A stretch of DNA of 22,644 nt from Bacteroidales bacterium UBA1195 (GTDB taxonomy: Bacteria > Bacteroidota > Bacteroidia > Bacteroidales > WCHB1-69), in NCBI GenBank assembly GCA_002309855.1, contig DBYD01000007.1:904-23547 (forward strand), written 5' to 3'. The notes beneath the pieces were generated by a model that did not search any database, had not been told where the DNA came from, and saw nothing but the letters and a program-made list of their open reading frames with translations. The translations under genes were made by a program, and so were the position numbers. This document shows, in pieces, positions 6,802 to 16,709 of the stretch (position 1 is its first letter; each line of letters begins with the position of its first letter).

Positions 6802-9800
6802 ATGAGAAAGTTATTCTTATTATTAATTGGATTGTGCTGCATGGTTGCGGGGTTGTCCGCGCAAAACCGCATCACCATTACTGAGCACTTTGACAGGCAG
6901 AACAGCTGCACCTTCACCCGTGTGCCGCAGTCGGCATGGGTGTTCGACACGGCAGTAAGCACTTCGGGAAAAGCCATTTGGGGGTTTGTTCCGACGGAAG
7001 AGGGTGATTCCATAGAGCTGGTCTCCCCATTGTACGATTTCACCAAGTACGGTTACATCATCCTCCGTTTCTCCCACATCTGCAAGGTGTCGGATTCTGA
7101 CGAGGTTACACTGATGTATAAGGAGAACTATCCTGGAGCAAGATGGACAGCTGTCCCCTCCTCCAGCTATCTCGGTTCCGGCGAAACATACCGCAGGCGC
7201 GGCACTTTCAGCCACAGCAGTTATGCGGTTTGGGAGAAGAACAACCTGTTGGCCGAACCTGAAAAGCACTGGTGGCAGACCGAGGTATTCGACATCAGTT
7301 CGGAAGTGGCTTTGGCTGAGGTCCAGTTCAAGTTCAAACTGAAGAAAAGCTCCCAGATCGGCAGCAATTTCGCCTGGGGCTGGATGATTGACAATTTTGA
7401 ACTGCTGGCCGCCACATCGGAAATCAAACCGCCGCTGGTGGAGATTATCCCACCGTATGTGAACGGCACTGTGTATGGGATGGGGCCGCATACCATAATG
7501 GCCAAGGCTGCCACCCGCACGCTGGTTCCGCTGGAGCAGCCCGAACTGCGTGTCACCTATCTGACAAAAAAGGGACAGACAAAATACGATACGATCCTTA
7601 TGACACGTGTGACCGGCGATTCCGTCTGGATGGGTGTGATTCCTAAATGTCCGATTGGCACACAGGTCGCCTATACTGTCTTTGCCACCGACTCGGTCGG
7701 GAACAACGCCTCGGCCTCCTCGGCCTATGAGATAGGCCGTCATTGGGAGAGCAATCCCCAGTGTGTTGCCGTGATTTCAATCGACACTCCTGCGGTTGGC
7801 GCTGTGGCCGGCCGTAAGACTCCGTTGGCTGTGACGCTGCAGAACCGCGGTGTGAACGATCTTCTTACAGCCACCGTCGAGTGGAGCCTTAACGGTGTGC
7901 GGCAGACCCCGTACCAGTGGAAGGGGACCCTTGAGGAGGGCTATTCGGCCACGGTGCGTGTCGGCTCATACACCCCGACCGCCAACCACATGGACACCAT
8001 TGTTGTCAGGGTCTACGGCCCCAACGGCTATCAGACCAATCCCACTGCGGACACGCTGCTGGTGAAACGTGTCTTCGGCTGTGACAACATCCCGGCCGGA
8101 ATATATACGGTCGGAAAGACAAGCACGCCGATGAACCCCGCCCGCGCCACCGTCAACGAAATTCTTGACATGATACGCTCCTGCGGCTCCTCCGGAAACA
8201 TTACAATCCAGCTGCAGAAGGGGACCTATACCGAATCGCTCGATTTCTCGGATTTCATGGAATATCTCTCCCCCGGTGACACGCTGACCGTGACCTCCCA
8301 GTCAGGGAAGCCCGGTGATGTTGTGCTGACCGCCGATTCGGTCACCAAGCCGGTCGTGCTGATGCGCAATGCCCGCAACATTGTGGTCAGCCACCTTACG
8401 CTCACCGGAAATGAGAGCGGTGTCATAATACGCGACAGCAACCGTAACATCACTGTGAGCGACTGCCGGATACTGCTGGATACGCTTTCCAAGACCAACA
8501 CCCATTACGGCATTGCGCTGCTTGATGTCAGTGCGGAGCATATCCGTATTGAGGACAACCTTATCGAGGGTGCCTATTACGGATTCTTCTCCAACGGTCT
8601 TAGCAGTTCCCGCGCCGTGACGGATGTGGATTTCAACCGTAACATTGTGCGCAGCCCATATTATGGCAACAAGATGACCTATACCTATTTCAACACGTTG
8701 AACGGCAACACGGTCGTCGCACGTCCTGCCGCAGCAGCCGCCTTCTACGGCCTGCAGATGACCAGCTGCTCGGCCAATGAGGTGTCGAAGAACCGCATTC
8801 TTGCCACAACGGGAGTGCCGGCCAGCTACGGCATCTATGCCAGCAACTTCAATCAGGACAGCAGCCGTTCGGGACTCTTTGCCAACAACGAAATCCTTTT
8901 CAATTCCACGGCTGTCTCCTACGGCATCTATGTGGCTGCCTCCGAGGCACGCTTCTACCACAACACGGTGGTGATGTACGGTGCCGGAGCATCCCGGGCC
9001 ATGTATTGCAACAACGGCACCCGCGGCATGTCGATGCACTTCTTCAACAACATGTTCGTATGCTACAATGCCGGATATCCGGCCTACATAACGGCCAACA
9101 ACTTTATCGGCTCTGACATAAAGCTGGATTTCAACAACTACTATGGCAACAGCTACGTCGGCTATCTGGCGGGCAACCGCGCCACGCTGGCGGCCTGGAC
9201 ACAGTATTCGAAGGAGCAGAACGCGGTCAACATCAACCCTCCGTTCCAGGATTACACAATCTCCGGCAAGTGCTTTGTCTATAACGGGCTCTATTGCGCC
9301 AGGATGGCCGATGTCACCGATGACATCCTTGACAGTGCGCGCAGCCTGCAGACCGTGATGGGCTGCTATTCCGCACAGGCTTTGAGTGTGGATGCCGCTT
9401 TGACCGAGTTCGTCGGCTGGCCTGCATATCTTTCCAACAGCAACCCCGCGCCGGTTTCGGTGCGTCTGCTGAATGCGGGCGGCAGCAATCTCACCTCCGT
9501 CACCATCCAGTGGAGTGTGAACGGCACGGTGCAGACCCCGTTCCAGTGGACCGGCAGCCTGATTCCCTTCGCCGACACTGTGGTGAAGATTGGCACATAC
9601 GTGCCGAAGGGCGGACACAACAACATTGTGGTGTGGATCGGCCAGGTCAACGGCCAGTCATCCGACTACAGCCAGGAGGACGACACGCTGCGCAACTCCG
9701 TTTTCGCCTGCGGCGCACCGCTGGCGGGCAGCTATAACGTCGGCGGCCCGAAATATGATTTCGAGGATTTGGACGAAGCCTATTTCGTGCTTAACACCTG

Positions 9801-12800
9801 CGGGCTGAAGAGCCATGTGATACTTCGTCTCGCAGCCGGCCACTATGCGGCCATGAAGTTCACCGGAACCACCATCAAGGGGATGAGCGACACCACCACA
9901 GTCACCTTCACCACCCAGCAGGATACCGACAAGGTCATCATTGACGGCGTTACCGGCACAAGCTACACCACCGCCTGGGGCATCTGCCTTGACAACGATG
10001 CCGCCTACTACCATTTCGACAACCTTATCCTGAATTGTCCCAACAGTTATGCCGGCATCTGCGTGATTGGCAAGAGCACCAATCCGGCGCACCATATCAC
10101 CATTTCGCGCTGCACCATCCAGATGAACCCGACCACGACGGGGACACAATATGGAATGTACGGAACCAACGGCAATGCCAACGGACGTACCCATTTCCAG
10201 ATTTACAGCAACCATTTTGACGGAGGTGCGAGAGGCCTTGAGTTCTACTGCGGAAAGGGTGCCGGTCACCGGATCGACAGCAACCTTTTCACCAACCAGT
10301 ACCAGTACGGCATCAACATCCAGAACCTTTCGCTGACCAGTATCAGCTACAACACAATCATCTGCCGTTCCGAGTTTTCCAACACACAGTATTTCCCCTT
10401 CTCGGTTCGGGTTGATTCCGTCAATTACGCATGCCACAACCGCATCATCGCCGACCGGTTCAATTTTGCCCGTTGCGACGGTTTTTATCTCAGCGGCAAC
10501 AGTGTCCAGCGCGCGAACGACACGGCCTGGATTTTCAACAACGAAATCCGCGTGCGTGCGGCCTGCACAAGCAGCATCCTCTACGGAATGTATATCGCAT
10601 CACTGCAGGCCAACGTATACCACAACTCCGTGTATGCCACCGTGGACAGCCCGACATCCAGCCGTAATGCCTACGGACTGTATGCCTACTACAAGGATGC
10701 CACCCGTGTGGTGAACTTAAAGAACAACCTGGTCATCATGCAGGGCGGCGGCTCCACAAATGTCTACCCGCTCTACCTGAACGTGAAGGACAAACGCTAC
10801 CAGCTTGACCACAACGCCTTCTACAGCACCTCCGCCGGAAAGCAGGTGGGATATATCGCCAAGGCGCTCACCAATTTCGCCGATATTCAGGCGATGGATT
10901 CCAATGCCGTCTGGGGTATTCCCGAATATGTCAACCTGAAGAATAATCTGCAAATCATCGCCCGTCCGCAATTTACCTGCCCTGCCTTGGTGAAGGCGGA
11001 TATCCAGGGAGTTGCGCGTAAGAAGACGACCTGCATGGGCGCATACGACGGTGTGCTGCTGGCCAACAACGCCTCCCTGCTCGCGTTTGCCAGTCCTGCC
11101 GCCACCTCCGGTGTGACCGGAAGCAGCGAAAATGTCACGGTGGAGGTTGAGAACCGCGGCGATTCCGTCATACGCAGCCTGACGCTGAACTGGAGCGTCA
11201 ACGGCGTGGCCAAGCCTGCCGTGCAGTGGAAGGGCAGCATCGCCCCGAAGGCCAAGGAGAAGATTTCGCTTGGCAGCTTCGTATGGGTGGCGGGTGTCAA
11301 CCGGCTTGAGGTTGTCTCCTCCATGCCCAACGGCGTGGCCGACCAGATTCCGGAGGACGACACCCTGCGTGCCGACATGTACGGCTGCACCTACGCACCG
11401 CTGAAGGGCAAATACCTTGTTGGCGGGTCGGGTGCGCATTTCAATTCGCTGAACGACGCCCTTCATGCACTGCGCAACTGCGGCATTGCAGGCCCTGTGA
11501 CCATGGCGATTGCTTCCGGCAACTATCCTGCAATTGAACAGACCAACCTTTTCCCAGGTTCGAGTGAGACCAACATGGTCACCTTCACCTCGCAGAGCGG
11601 CAAGGCCGCCGATGTGGTGATTGGCGCGGCCGATCCCAAGGCGGTCTCCCTGAACACGGTGTCGTATGTCATCTTTGAAAACTTGACCATCGGCAATCCT
11701 GTGGTATCGCAGGTCGGTGTGGAACTTGCAGGCGTGAACAAGGATCTTTATTTCAAGCACTGCGTCATCTGCGCCGACACCACCTCCACAAGCGGCGCCT
11801 ATGCGGTTTCGGTTGCGAGCGGAACCACCAACGACGGGGTTCATTTTATCGGGAACCACATGGACGGTGGCTACACCAACTTCAACTCTGCGGCCAACGG
11901 CAACGGTGCCGGTCTGGTGCTTGACAGCAACCTGATGACCAACGCCTACCGTTACGGAATCTCCAATTCGGGCGGCAGCTACATGCACCTTATCACCCAT
12001 AACGAAATCCGCTGCCGCAAAAACACTACGGCCAACTACACTGCCATCAACTGGGGCAGCTCCTCCAAGTTCGACACTGTGGGAAGTAACCGCATCCGCC
12101 TTGAGACGGCGGGCGGCCAGGCCATCGGCATGTTTGTCGGCGTGTCGGTCCGCAACGGTGCCTGCTGGGTGGTGAACAACGAGTTCTTCATCAACAGCAC
12201 CGGCAGCTCCATGAACATAGGCATGCGCTATGACGTGAGCGGCGGCGCGGGCGCAGTCGGAGGCTGGGTCAATTTTGTCCATAACACATTCGCTGTGTTC
12301 GGCAAGGGCGCAAGCCATGCGATGTACCATATCAGCACCACTTCCGGCTCGGCCGACAGCTACACGCCCTCCAAACCGGCCAAGGTTATGTACAACAACC
12401 TCTATACAAGCGGCACCTCCAATTCAAACCTGCTTTACTTTGACCTTGGACAGTTCGCTGCCGCCCCATACCGCGAGTTTGACTACAACAACTATTACAC
12501 CAACGGCCAGAATCTGGCGATGATCGGCGGTACCGCCGCAATCAGTGTGAGCGATATTGCGCTGCTTACACTTAAGGATGCGCATTCCGTAGCCGAGGAG
12601 CCGCTCTTTGTGCAGTATCCCAATTCACTCCATACCGACGGCAAGCGTATGCTTGTGGTGACCGACACGCTGATGGCCAGGAGGGATTTGGACAACATGC
12701 TGCGTCCGTTGACAGGTTTCACCAACATCGGATGCTACCATGACTACAAGCCCAACAAATATGATGTGAAGATGGATGCCATTGTGGCCCCTTCGCAGTA

Positions 12801-15800
12801 TGTCTCCGTCGGCAAGTCGGCCAATGTGGAGGTGACCATCACCAACATGGGCACCGACAAGCTTGATTCGGTGGAGATTCACTGGAGCGCTACCGGCACT
12901 CTAATGCCGGCATACAAATATTACGGCTCATTGGCCTATGGTGAGCAGTCCAAGCCCATCACCATCGGTTCGTTCATGCCTGTTGGCGGCACCAACACGC
13001 TTGTCGCGTGGGTTGAAAAACCGAATGGCGGCACTGACGGCAACCATGACAACGATACGGTCTCCATACAGATTATGGGCTGCGATTCCGCGCTGGCCGG
13101 CACCTACAGGGTCGGCAAGTCCGCAACGGCCAAGTACAGGGATCTGAACACTGCAATAAAGGCGTTGAACTATTGCGGCATCTCCGGTCCTGTCACATTT
13201 GAAATCGAATCCGGACTCTATGCCGGTGCGACAATCGAGGGCGAGATAAAGGGGAGCAGCGCGAAAAACACTGTCACCTTTGTCTCCGTGGCCAAGGACA
13301 AATCGATGGTTGTGATCGGTGGTGATGAGACTGTCGGCATGACCTTGAACAAAACCGGCAACCTGATATTCAAACATCTCACAATCGGTTCCACCACTGC
13401 GGGTGAGAGAGGTGTGCGGTTCCTCGGAAAAATCAATAACGTGACCTTCAACCATTGCGCACTCTGCGCCTCCGAGAATGTCTCCAAAGGCGAGGTGGTA
13501 AGCTATGAGAACAAGGATGCCAAAACCGACTACATGATTGATGTCCGGCTGGTCGCCAATGAAATACGTGGCGGTGCCGTTGGAGTCGTGCTGATTGCAT
13601 CGGGCGGTAACGTCGAAAACTGCATGGCTGGTGCCAAGGACCGTTCCACGGTGATAATCGACAGCAACATCTTCACCAACAACGGCAGCTGTGCCTTTGA
13701 GGCACATGAGTTCAACCATATCGCCAGCTTCTCCCACAACCAGATTTCCACAAGGGAGGGGACACGTGATTTCACCGGTGCGCTTTTTGCCGAATACAAT
13801 CTGGTTGACTCTGTCATTGGGAACAAGATCCGGATGCACACCACGTCCGGTTCATACGGCATAATGTTCCAAAACTTTGTGAACTCCGAGGATTTTGGCA
13901 AGAAGGTGGATCCTGTGTTTGTTGCCAACAATGAAATCCTTTGTGCGGACGGCAGCACAGGCTACGGCATGCTGCTCTCAATGGCCAATGTGCACCTGAT
14001 GCACAACTCCATATATGCCGGAAACAGCGGAAGCAACTACGGCATACTCATGGAGAAGTTCGACAAGGGCTACCAGTTCTCAATGGACAATAACATTATT
14101 GTCTGCGCGAACGGCAAGGAGAACTATGCATTGTATATGTATGAGGCGGATCTGATGACCATGCTCACGGTCAGCGCCGACTACAACGACTATTACAATC
14201 CTTCTGACACCAATGTCTTCTTCTGCGGAAAGAATGTCATGGCTCTCAGGCAGTGGAAAAAGGATTACGGCATCGACAAGAATTCCGTTTCCAATGACCC
14301 GCACTTTGCGGACCCGACCGTGGACCTGACCATCCGTCAGTTCACCGAACCGTTGAAATGCCAGCGCAACACGCTTGTGCCGCAGGACATCAACGGGGCG
14401 GCCCGTACCAAACTGACTGTGATGGGCGCCTACGGCACCCCGCTGTATGAGGGCAATGACCTTGCGGTTGACGCCTTTGTGGAGCCGGTGCTTGAGGAGA
14501 TCCCGTGCGTGCCGAACGCCACGCCGGTCAAAGTCTGCATATATAACCAGGGCACCAACGAGATCGACTTCACCGTCAGTCCGATGAAACTCTACCTGAA
14601 GTGCGAGAGCGATTCGGTGAACATTGTGACCAACATCACGGTCAGCAAGGGCAAGCTTGGAGTGATGGGACGCGACACCTTCGAGGTTATTCCGAATCTT
14701 GACATAACCTACCTCGGCCTTTACAAGCTGACCTCATGGCTGGAGTGCACGAAGAACGAGCAGGCCTATAATGACACTCTCCGTCTCGACTATCAGGTTA
14801 ACAAGACCATCCTGCCTTATGAGAACAACTTCTCCAGCGCATTCCATGGTGTGAAGATGAACCAGGCCTATGGCGACATCAGTTGGGAGGTGACCGGCAG
14901 CAACCCTGTCATTAACCCGGCTTTCGGTACGGGCAGCCTGCTGTTCCGCTCCTCGGAGGGACGCGGCTCAATCAGCAGTGCTCTCTTCTCCTCGGTGCGT
15001 CTGCAGGGCAGCTACCGCCCGCAGCTCTATTTCTGGTATGCGCATGACAACGCCAACCCGAACATGCGCGACCAGATGGATGTCCGCATTTCTCAGGACG
15101 GCGGCGCCACATTCAGGACAATCTACACCACCTACCGTTACGATGCGCAGTACAGCAAGCCCACATGGGTGCGCCACCACATTGACCTGTCAAAGTACAA
15201 TACGGGAACCTGCATCGTGCTTGCCTTCACCGGCTACAGCTACGGCGGCGGCGACCAGACAATCGACCAGGTCAAGATCGTGGCCATGCAGGATATGCAG
15301 CTGACGGTGGATGCTCCGGCTGACAGCGACTTCTACGCCTGCAACCTTACAGGCCACACCCTGACGGCCTATCTGGAGAACCTGACCTCGCAGGAGGTTC
15401 CTTTCGAGGCGGGCGATTCCATCACGGTGGAGATGAGCGGCGCGTCGAATTTTGTCTACAAGAAAGCCCTGACCGGACGTTTGGAGGACTATGAGATCGA
15501 CACGCTCCAGCTCGGACCTATCGACTATTCCGCGGCCGGACAGTTTGAGGTGAAGGTCTATGTCACCTCCGTTGACAGCAACACCGCCAACGACACGGTG
15601 CACTTCAGCCTTAACCTGAACCCCGATCTTGCGGTGACGAAGTATGATGTCATCGGATTCAAGGAGCCGGGCGACACGCTGCATGTGGGATTCACCATGA
15701 AGAATACCGGAAACCTTGACATCGTGAGTCCGTTTGAGGTGCGTGCGGTGGTCAACGGTTCGGACACCCTGACTGAAAGGGTCACTGCGACACTGCCGGT

Positions 15801-16602
15801 CGGTGCCACGATGCACTACCGCTTCCAGCAGGCGGTGACTGTTCCGCCCACCACGTCCGACCAGCCTTACTATCTGATTGACGTGTTCGCGCTGCTGCCG
15901 TGCGATGCCAACAGCAACAATGATTCGGTGCGGATTATCGGCAACGTGAACATCATCGACAACGGAATCCTCTCCATCATCACGCCTGCGGCCACTCCTT
16001 GCGCGATGGGCGGCGAGATGGCGAAGGTTGAGGTTCGCCTGTACAACAACGGCAATGTGGACGGAACGGACAGCCTGGTGCTGACTGCGGTGATTGACAG
16101 CGCAGGTGTCGCCTTTGCCACGCTGACGGAAAAGGTGGCCCCGCTCTATGTGGGCGAGAACCGCAACTACACCTTCAAACAGCAGTACCTTGTGCCGCGC
16201 CTGAGCGTGAAGGGTGCGCAGGCCGCATACAATGTGACGGTATGTCTGGGTGCCGCTGATGGCGACATTGATATGGACAACGACACTGCTAAGGTCGAAG
16301 CCTGTGTGCAGGGCGGAGTAGGAGTGGAGGAGATCAATGCTGACCGCTGGACGGTCGGACAGAACATCCCGAACCCTGCCGCCGACATGACGCGGATACC
16401 TTACAGCATTCCTGAGGCTGGTATCCTGATGCTGCGCATCATGGGCATGAACGGACAGGTCCTGTACCGTGAGGAGATTGCGGCTGAGGCCGGCAGCGGC
16501 GACATCCGCGTGAACCTCTCCAACCTTGCCGCCGGTGTCTATTATTACAGCGTCGAATACCGTGGCGAACGTGTCGTACGCAAAATGAACGTCGTGCGGT
16601 AA
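6802..16602 (+). CDS. Giant modular surface protein: Ig-like/beta-helix repeats with T9SS sorting domain
   Basis: A 3266-residue exported protein. The ATG at 6802 is chosen because it begins a clear signal peptide (MRKLFLLLIGL to about LSAQ, residues 1-21); the open frame extends 48 codons upstream, but through the promoter and the end of kamC. Order of parts: N-terminal jelly-roll/MAM-like domain (about 22-215); an Ig-like domain to about 315; four modules starting near residues 320, 861, 1424 and 1986, each a CARDB-like Ig domain (W-S-x-N-G core) followed by a right-handed beta-helix; an Ig-like domain from about 2552; a second jelly-roll domain from about 2671; two or three CARDB-like domains; and a type IX sorting domain (about 3187-3266: NIPNPAADMTR, then GMNGQVL, then LAAGVYYYSV). 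It should be secreted and anchored at the cell surface by T9SS, probably as an adhesin or polysaccharide-binding protein; the ligand is unknown. GC-rich codon use resembles the kam genes. It separates kamC from kamD. Confidence 0.9.
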   Translation: MRKLFLLLIGLCCMVAGLSAQNRITITEHFDRQNSCTFTRVPQSAWVFDTAVSTSGKAIWGFVPTEEGDSIELVSPLYDFTKYGYIILRFSHICKVSDSDEVTLMYKENYPGARWTAVPSSSYLGSGETYRRRGTFSHSSYAVWEKNNLLAEPEKHWWQTEVFDISSEVALAEVQFKFKLKKSSQIGSNFAWGWMIDNFELLAATSEIKPPLVEIIPPYVNGTVYGMGPHTIMAKAATRTLVPLEQPELRVTYLTKKGQTKYDTILMTRVTGDSVWMGVIPKCPIGTQVAYTVFATDSVGNNASASSAYEIGRHWESNPQCVAVISIDTPAVGAVAGRKTPLAVTLQNRGVNDLLTATVEWSLNGVRQTPYQWKGTLEEGYSATVRVGSYTPTANHMDTIVVRVYGPNGYQTNPTADTLLVKRVFGCDNIPAGIYTVGKTSTPMNPARATVNEILDMIRSCGSSGNITIQLQKGTYTESLDFSDFMEYLSPGDTLTVTSQSGKPGDVVLTADSVTKPVVLMRNARNIVVSHLTLTGNESGVIIRDSNRNITVSDCRILLDTLSKTNTHYGIALLDVSAEHIRIEDNLIEGAYYGFFSNGLSSSRAVTDVDFNRNIVRSPYYGNKMTYTYFNTLNGNTVVARPAAAAAFYGLQMTSCSANEVSKNRILATTGVPASYGIYASNFNQDSSRSGLFANNEILFNSTAVSYGIYVAASEARFYHNTVVMYGAGASRAMYCNNGTRGMSMHFFNNMFVCYNAGYPAYITANNFIGSDIKLDFNNYYGNSYVGYLAGNRATLAAWTQYSKEQNAVNINPPFQDYTISGKCFVYNGLYCARMADVTDDILDSARSLQTVMGCYSAQALSVDAALTEFVGWPAYLSNSNPAPVSVRLLNAGGSNLTSVTIQWSVNGTVQTPFQWTGSLIPFADTVVKIGTYVPKGGHNNIVVWIGQVNGQSSDYSQEDDTLRNSVFACGAPLAGSYNVGGPKYDFEDLDEAYFVLNTCGLKSHVILRLAAGHYAAMKFTGTTIKGMSDTTTVTFTTQQDTDKVIIDGVTGTSYTTAWGICLDNDAAYYHFDNLILNCPNSYAGICVIGKSTNPAHHITISRCTIQMNPTTTGTQYGMYGTNGNANGRTHFQIYSNHFDGGARGLEFYCGKGAGHRIDSNLFTNQYQYGINIQNLSLTSISYNTIICRSEFSNTQYFPFSVRVDSVNYACHNRIIADRFNFARCDGFYLSGNSVQRANDTAWIFNNEIRVRAACTSSILYGMYIASLQANVYHNSVYATVDSPTSSRNAYGLYAYYKDATRVVNLKNNLVIMQGGGSTNVYPLYLNVKDKRYQLDHNAFYSTSAGKQVGYIAKALTNFADIQAMDSNAVWGIPEYVNLKNNLQIIARPQFTCPALVKADIQGVARKKTTCMGAYDGVLLANNASLLAFASPAATSGVTGSSENVTVEVENRGDSVIRSLTLNWSVNGVAKPAVQWKGSIAPKAKEKISLGSFVWVAGVNRLEVVSSMPNGVADQIPEDDTLRADMYGCTYAPLKGKYLVGGSGAHFNSLNDALHALRNCGIAGPVTMAIASGNYPAIEQTNLFPGSSETNMVTFTSQSGKAADVVIGAADPKAVSLNTVSYVIFENLTIGNPVVSQVGVELAGVNKDLYFKHCVICADTTSTSGAYAVSVASGTTNDGVHFIGNHMDGGYTNFNSAANGNGAGLVLDSNLMTNAYRYGISNSGGSYMHLITHNEIRCRKNTTANYTAINWGSSSKFDTVGSNRIRLETAGGQAIGMFVGVSVRNGACWVVNNEFFINSTGSSMNIGMRYDVSGGAGAVGGWVNFVHNTFAVFGKGASHAMYHISTTSGSADSYTPSKPAKVMYNNLYTSGTSNSNLLYFDLGQFAAAPYREFDYNNYYTNGQNLAMIGGTAAISVSDIALLTLKDAHSVAEEPLFVQYPNSLHTDGKRMLVVTDTLMARRDLDNMLRPLTGFTNIGCYHDYKPNKYDVKMDAIVAPSQYVSVGKSANVEVTITNMGTDKLDSVEIHWSATGTLMPAYKYYGSLAYGEQSKPITIGSFMPVGGTNTLVAWVEKPNGGTDGNHDNDTVSIQIMGCDSALAGTYRVGKSATAKYRDLNTAIKALNYCGISGPVTFEIESGLYAGATIEGEIKGSSAKNTVTFVSVAKDKSMVVIGGDETVGMTLNKTGNLIFKHLTIGSTTAGERGVRFLGKINNVTFNHCALCASENVSKGEVVSYENKDAKTDYMIDVRLVANEIRGGAVGVVLIASGGNVENCMAGAKDRSTVIIDSNIFTNNGSCAFEAHEFNHIASFSHNQISTREGTRDFTGALFAEYNLVDSVIGNKIRMHTTSGSYGIMFQNFVNSEDFGKKVDPVFVANNEILCADGSTGYGMLLSMANVHLMHNSIYAGNSGSNYGILMEKFDKGYQFSMDNNIIVCANGKENYALYMYEADLMTMLTVSADYNDYYNPSDTNVFFCGKNVMALRQWKKDYGIDKNSVSNDPHFADPTVDLTIRQFTEPLKCQRNTLVPQDINGAARTKLTVMGAYGTPLYEGNDLAVDAFVEPVLEEIPCVPNATPVKVCIYNQGTNEIDFTVSPMKLYLKCESDSVNIVTNITVSKGKLGVMGRDTFEVIPNLDITYLGLYKLTSWLECTKNEQAYNDTLRLDYQVNKTILPYENNFSSAFHGVKMNQAYGDISWEVTGSNPVINPAFGTGSLLFRSSEGRGSISSALFSSVRLQGSYRPQLYFWYAHDNANPNMRDQMDVRISQDGGATFRTIYTTYRYDAQYSKPTWVRHHIDLSKYNTGTCIVLAFTGYSYGGGDQTIDQVKIVAMQDMQLTVDAPADSDFYACNLTGHTLTAYLENLTSQEVPFEAGDSITVEMSGASNFVYKKALTGRLEDYEIDTLQLGPIDYSAAGQFEVKVYVTSVDSNTANDTVHFSLNLNPDLAVTKYDVIGFKEPGDTLHVGFTMKNTGNLDIVSPFEVRAVVNGSDTLTERVTATLPVGATMHYRFQQAVTVPPTTSDQPYYLIDVFALLPCDANSNNDSVRIIGNVNIIDNGILSIITPAATPCAMGGEMAKVEVRLYNNGNVDGTDSLVLTAVIDSAGVAFATLTEKVAPLYVGENRNYTFKQQYLVPRLSVKGAQAAYNVTVCLGAADGDIDMDNDTAKVEACVQGGVGVEEINADRWTVGQNIPNPAADMTRIPYSIPEAGILMLRIMGMNGQVLYREEIAAEAGSGDIRVNLSNLAAGVYYYSVEYRGERVVRKMNVVR
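7759..14460 (+). repeat. Four diverged ~1.7-kb coding modules inside the giant gene
   Basis: Modules start near 7759, 9382, 11071 and 12757 and the last ends near 14460, giving periods of about 541, 563, 562 and 566 codons. Each opens with a CARDB-like domain containing WSLNG, WSVNG, WSVNG or WSATG, then the linker GCDNIPAGIYTVG, ACGAPLAGSYNVG, GCTYAPLKGKYLVG or GCDSALAGTYRVG, then a second Cys about 35 residues on (SCGSSG, TCGLKS, NCGIAG, YCGISG), then beta-helix coils with NNEI and HN words, and closes with an MGAY/MGCY/IGCY word. Identity is at protein level, not long DNA identity, so the duplications are old. Confidence 0.85.
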
Positions 16603-16605
16603 TAT

Positions 16606-16641
16606 ATATGTAGAGACGGTGCATGCACCGTCTCTATATAT
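16606..16641. terminator. Palindromic hairpin after the giant gene (palindrome family member)
   Basis: The arms TAGAGACGGT and ACCGTCTCTA flank the self-complementary core GCATGC, and pairing extends outward through an AT stretch to 16606/16641 (one G.U). TTTTAATTAA follows, so it can act as a terminator for the giant gene. The 28-bp section 16610-16637 has the same arm-core-arm layout as the palindromes at 21562 and 21598. Confidence 0.7.
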
Positions 16642-16650
16642 TTTAATTAA

Positions 16651-16686
16651 AAAAACAGGGATGTGTCACACGTCCCTGTTTTTTTT
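16651..16686. terminator. Second hairpin with T-run between giant gene and kamD
   Basis: A-run, CAGGGATGTG, a short centre, CACGTCCCTG, then T8. Positions 16651-16683 pair almost fully (one T.G), giving a strong terminator readable on both strands. The GGGAYG/CGTCCC arms are close to those of the dispersed palindrome family. Confidence 0.75.
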
Positions 16687-16687
16687 G

Positions 16688-16695
16688 TACATTTG
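16688..16695 (+). promoter_or_regulatory. Bacteroidales -7 promoter word for the kamDE unit
   Basis: TACATTTG, extended as TTTGCAAA, starts two bases after the terminator T-run and 22 bases before the kamD ATG, leaving a very short leader. This suggests kamD-kamE has its own promoter rather than depending on kamA-kamB-kamC transcription. No clear -33 word is visible; the expected position falls inside the hairpin. Confidence 0.6.
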
Positions 16696-16709
16696 CAAAA
16701 TTTTTCAAT

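Noticed and set aside
10717..12330. Long open frame of 537 codons on the minus strand
   Set aside because: It lies wholly opposite the giant gene, encodes low-complexity Val/His/Ala/Gly-rich sequence with no domain, and is what GC-rich codons give on the opposite strand. The same holds for the 438-codon minus frame at 8302-9618.
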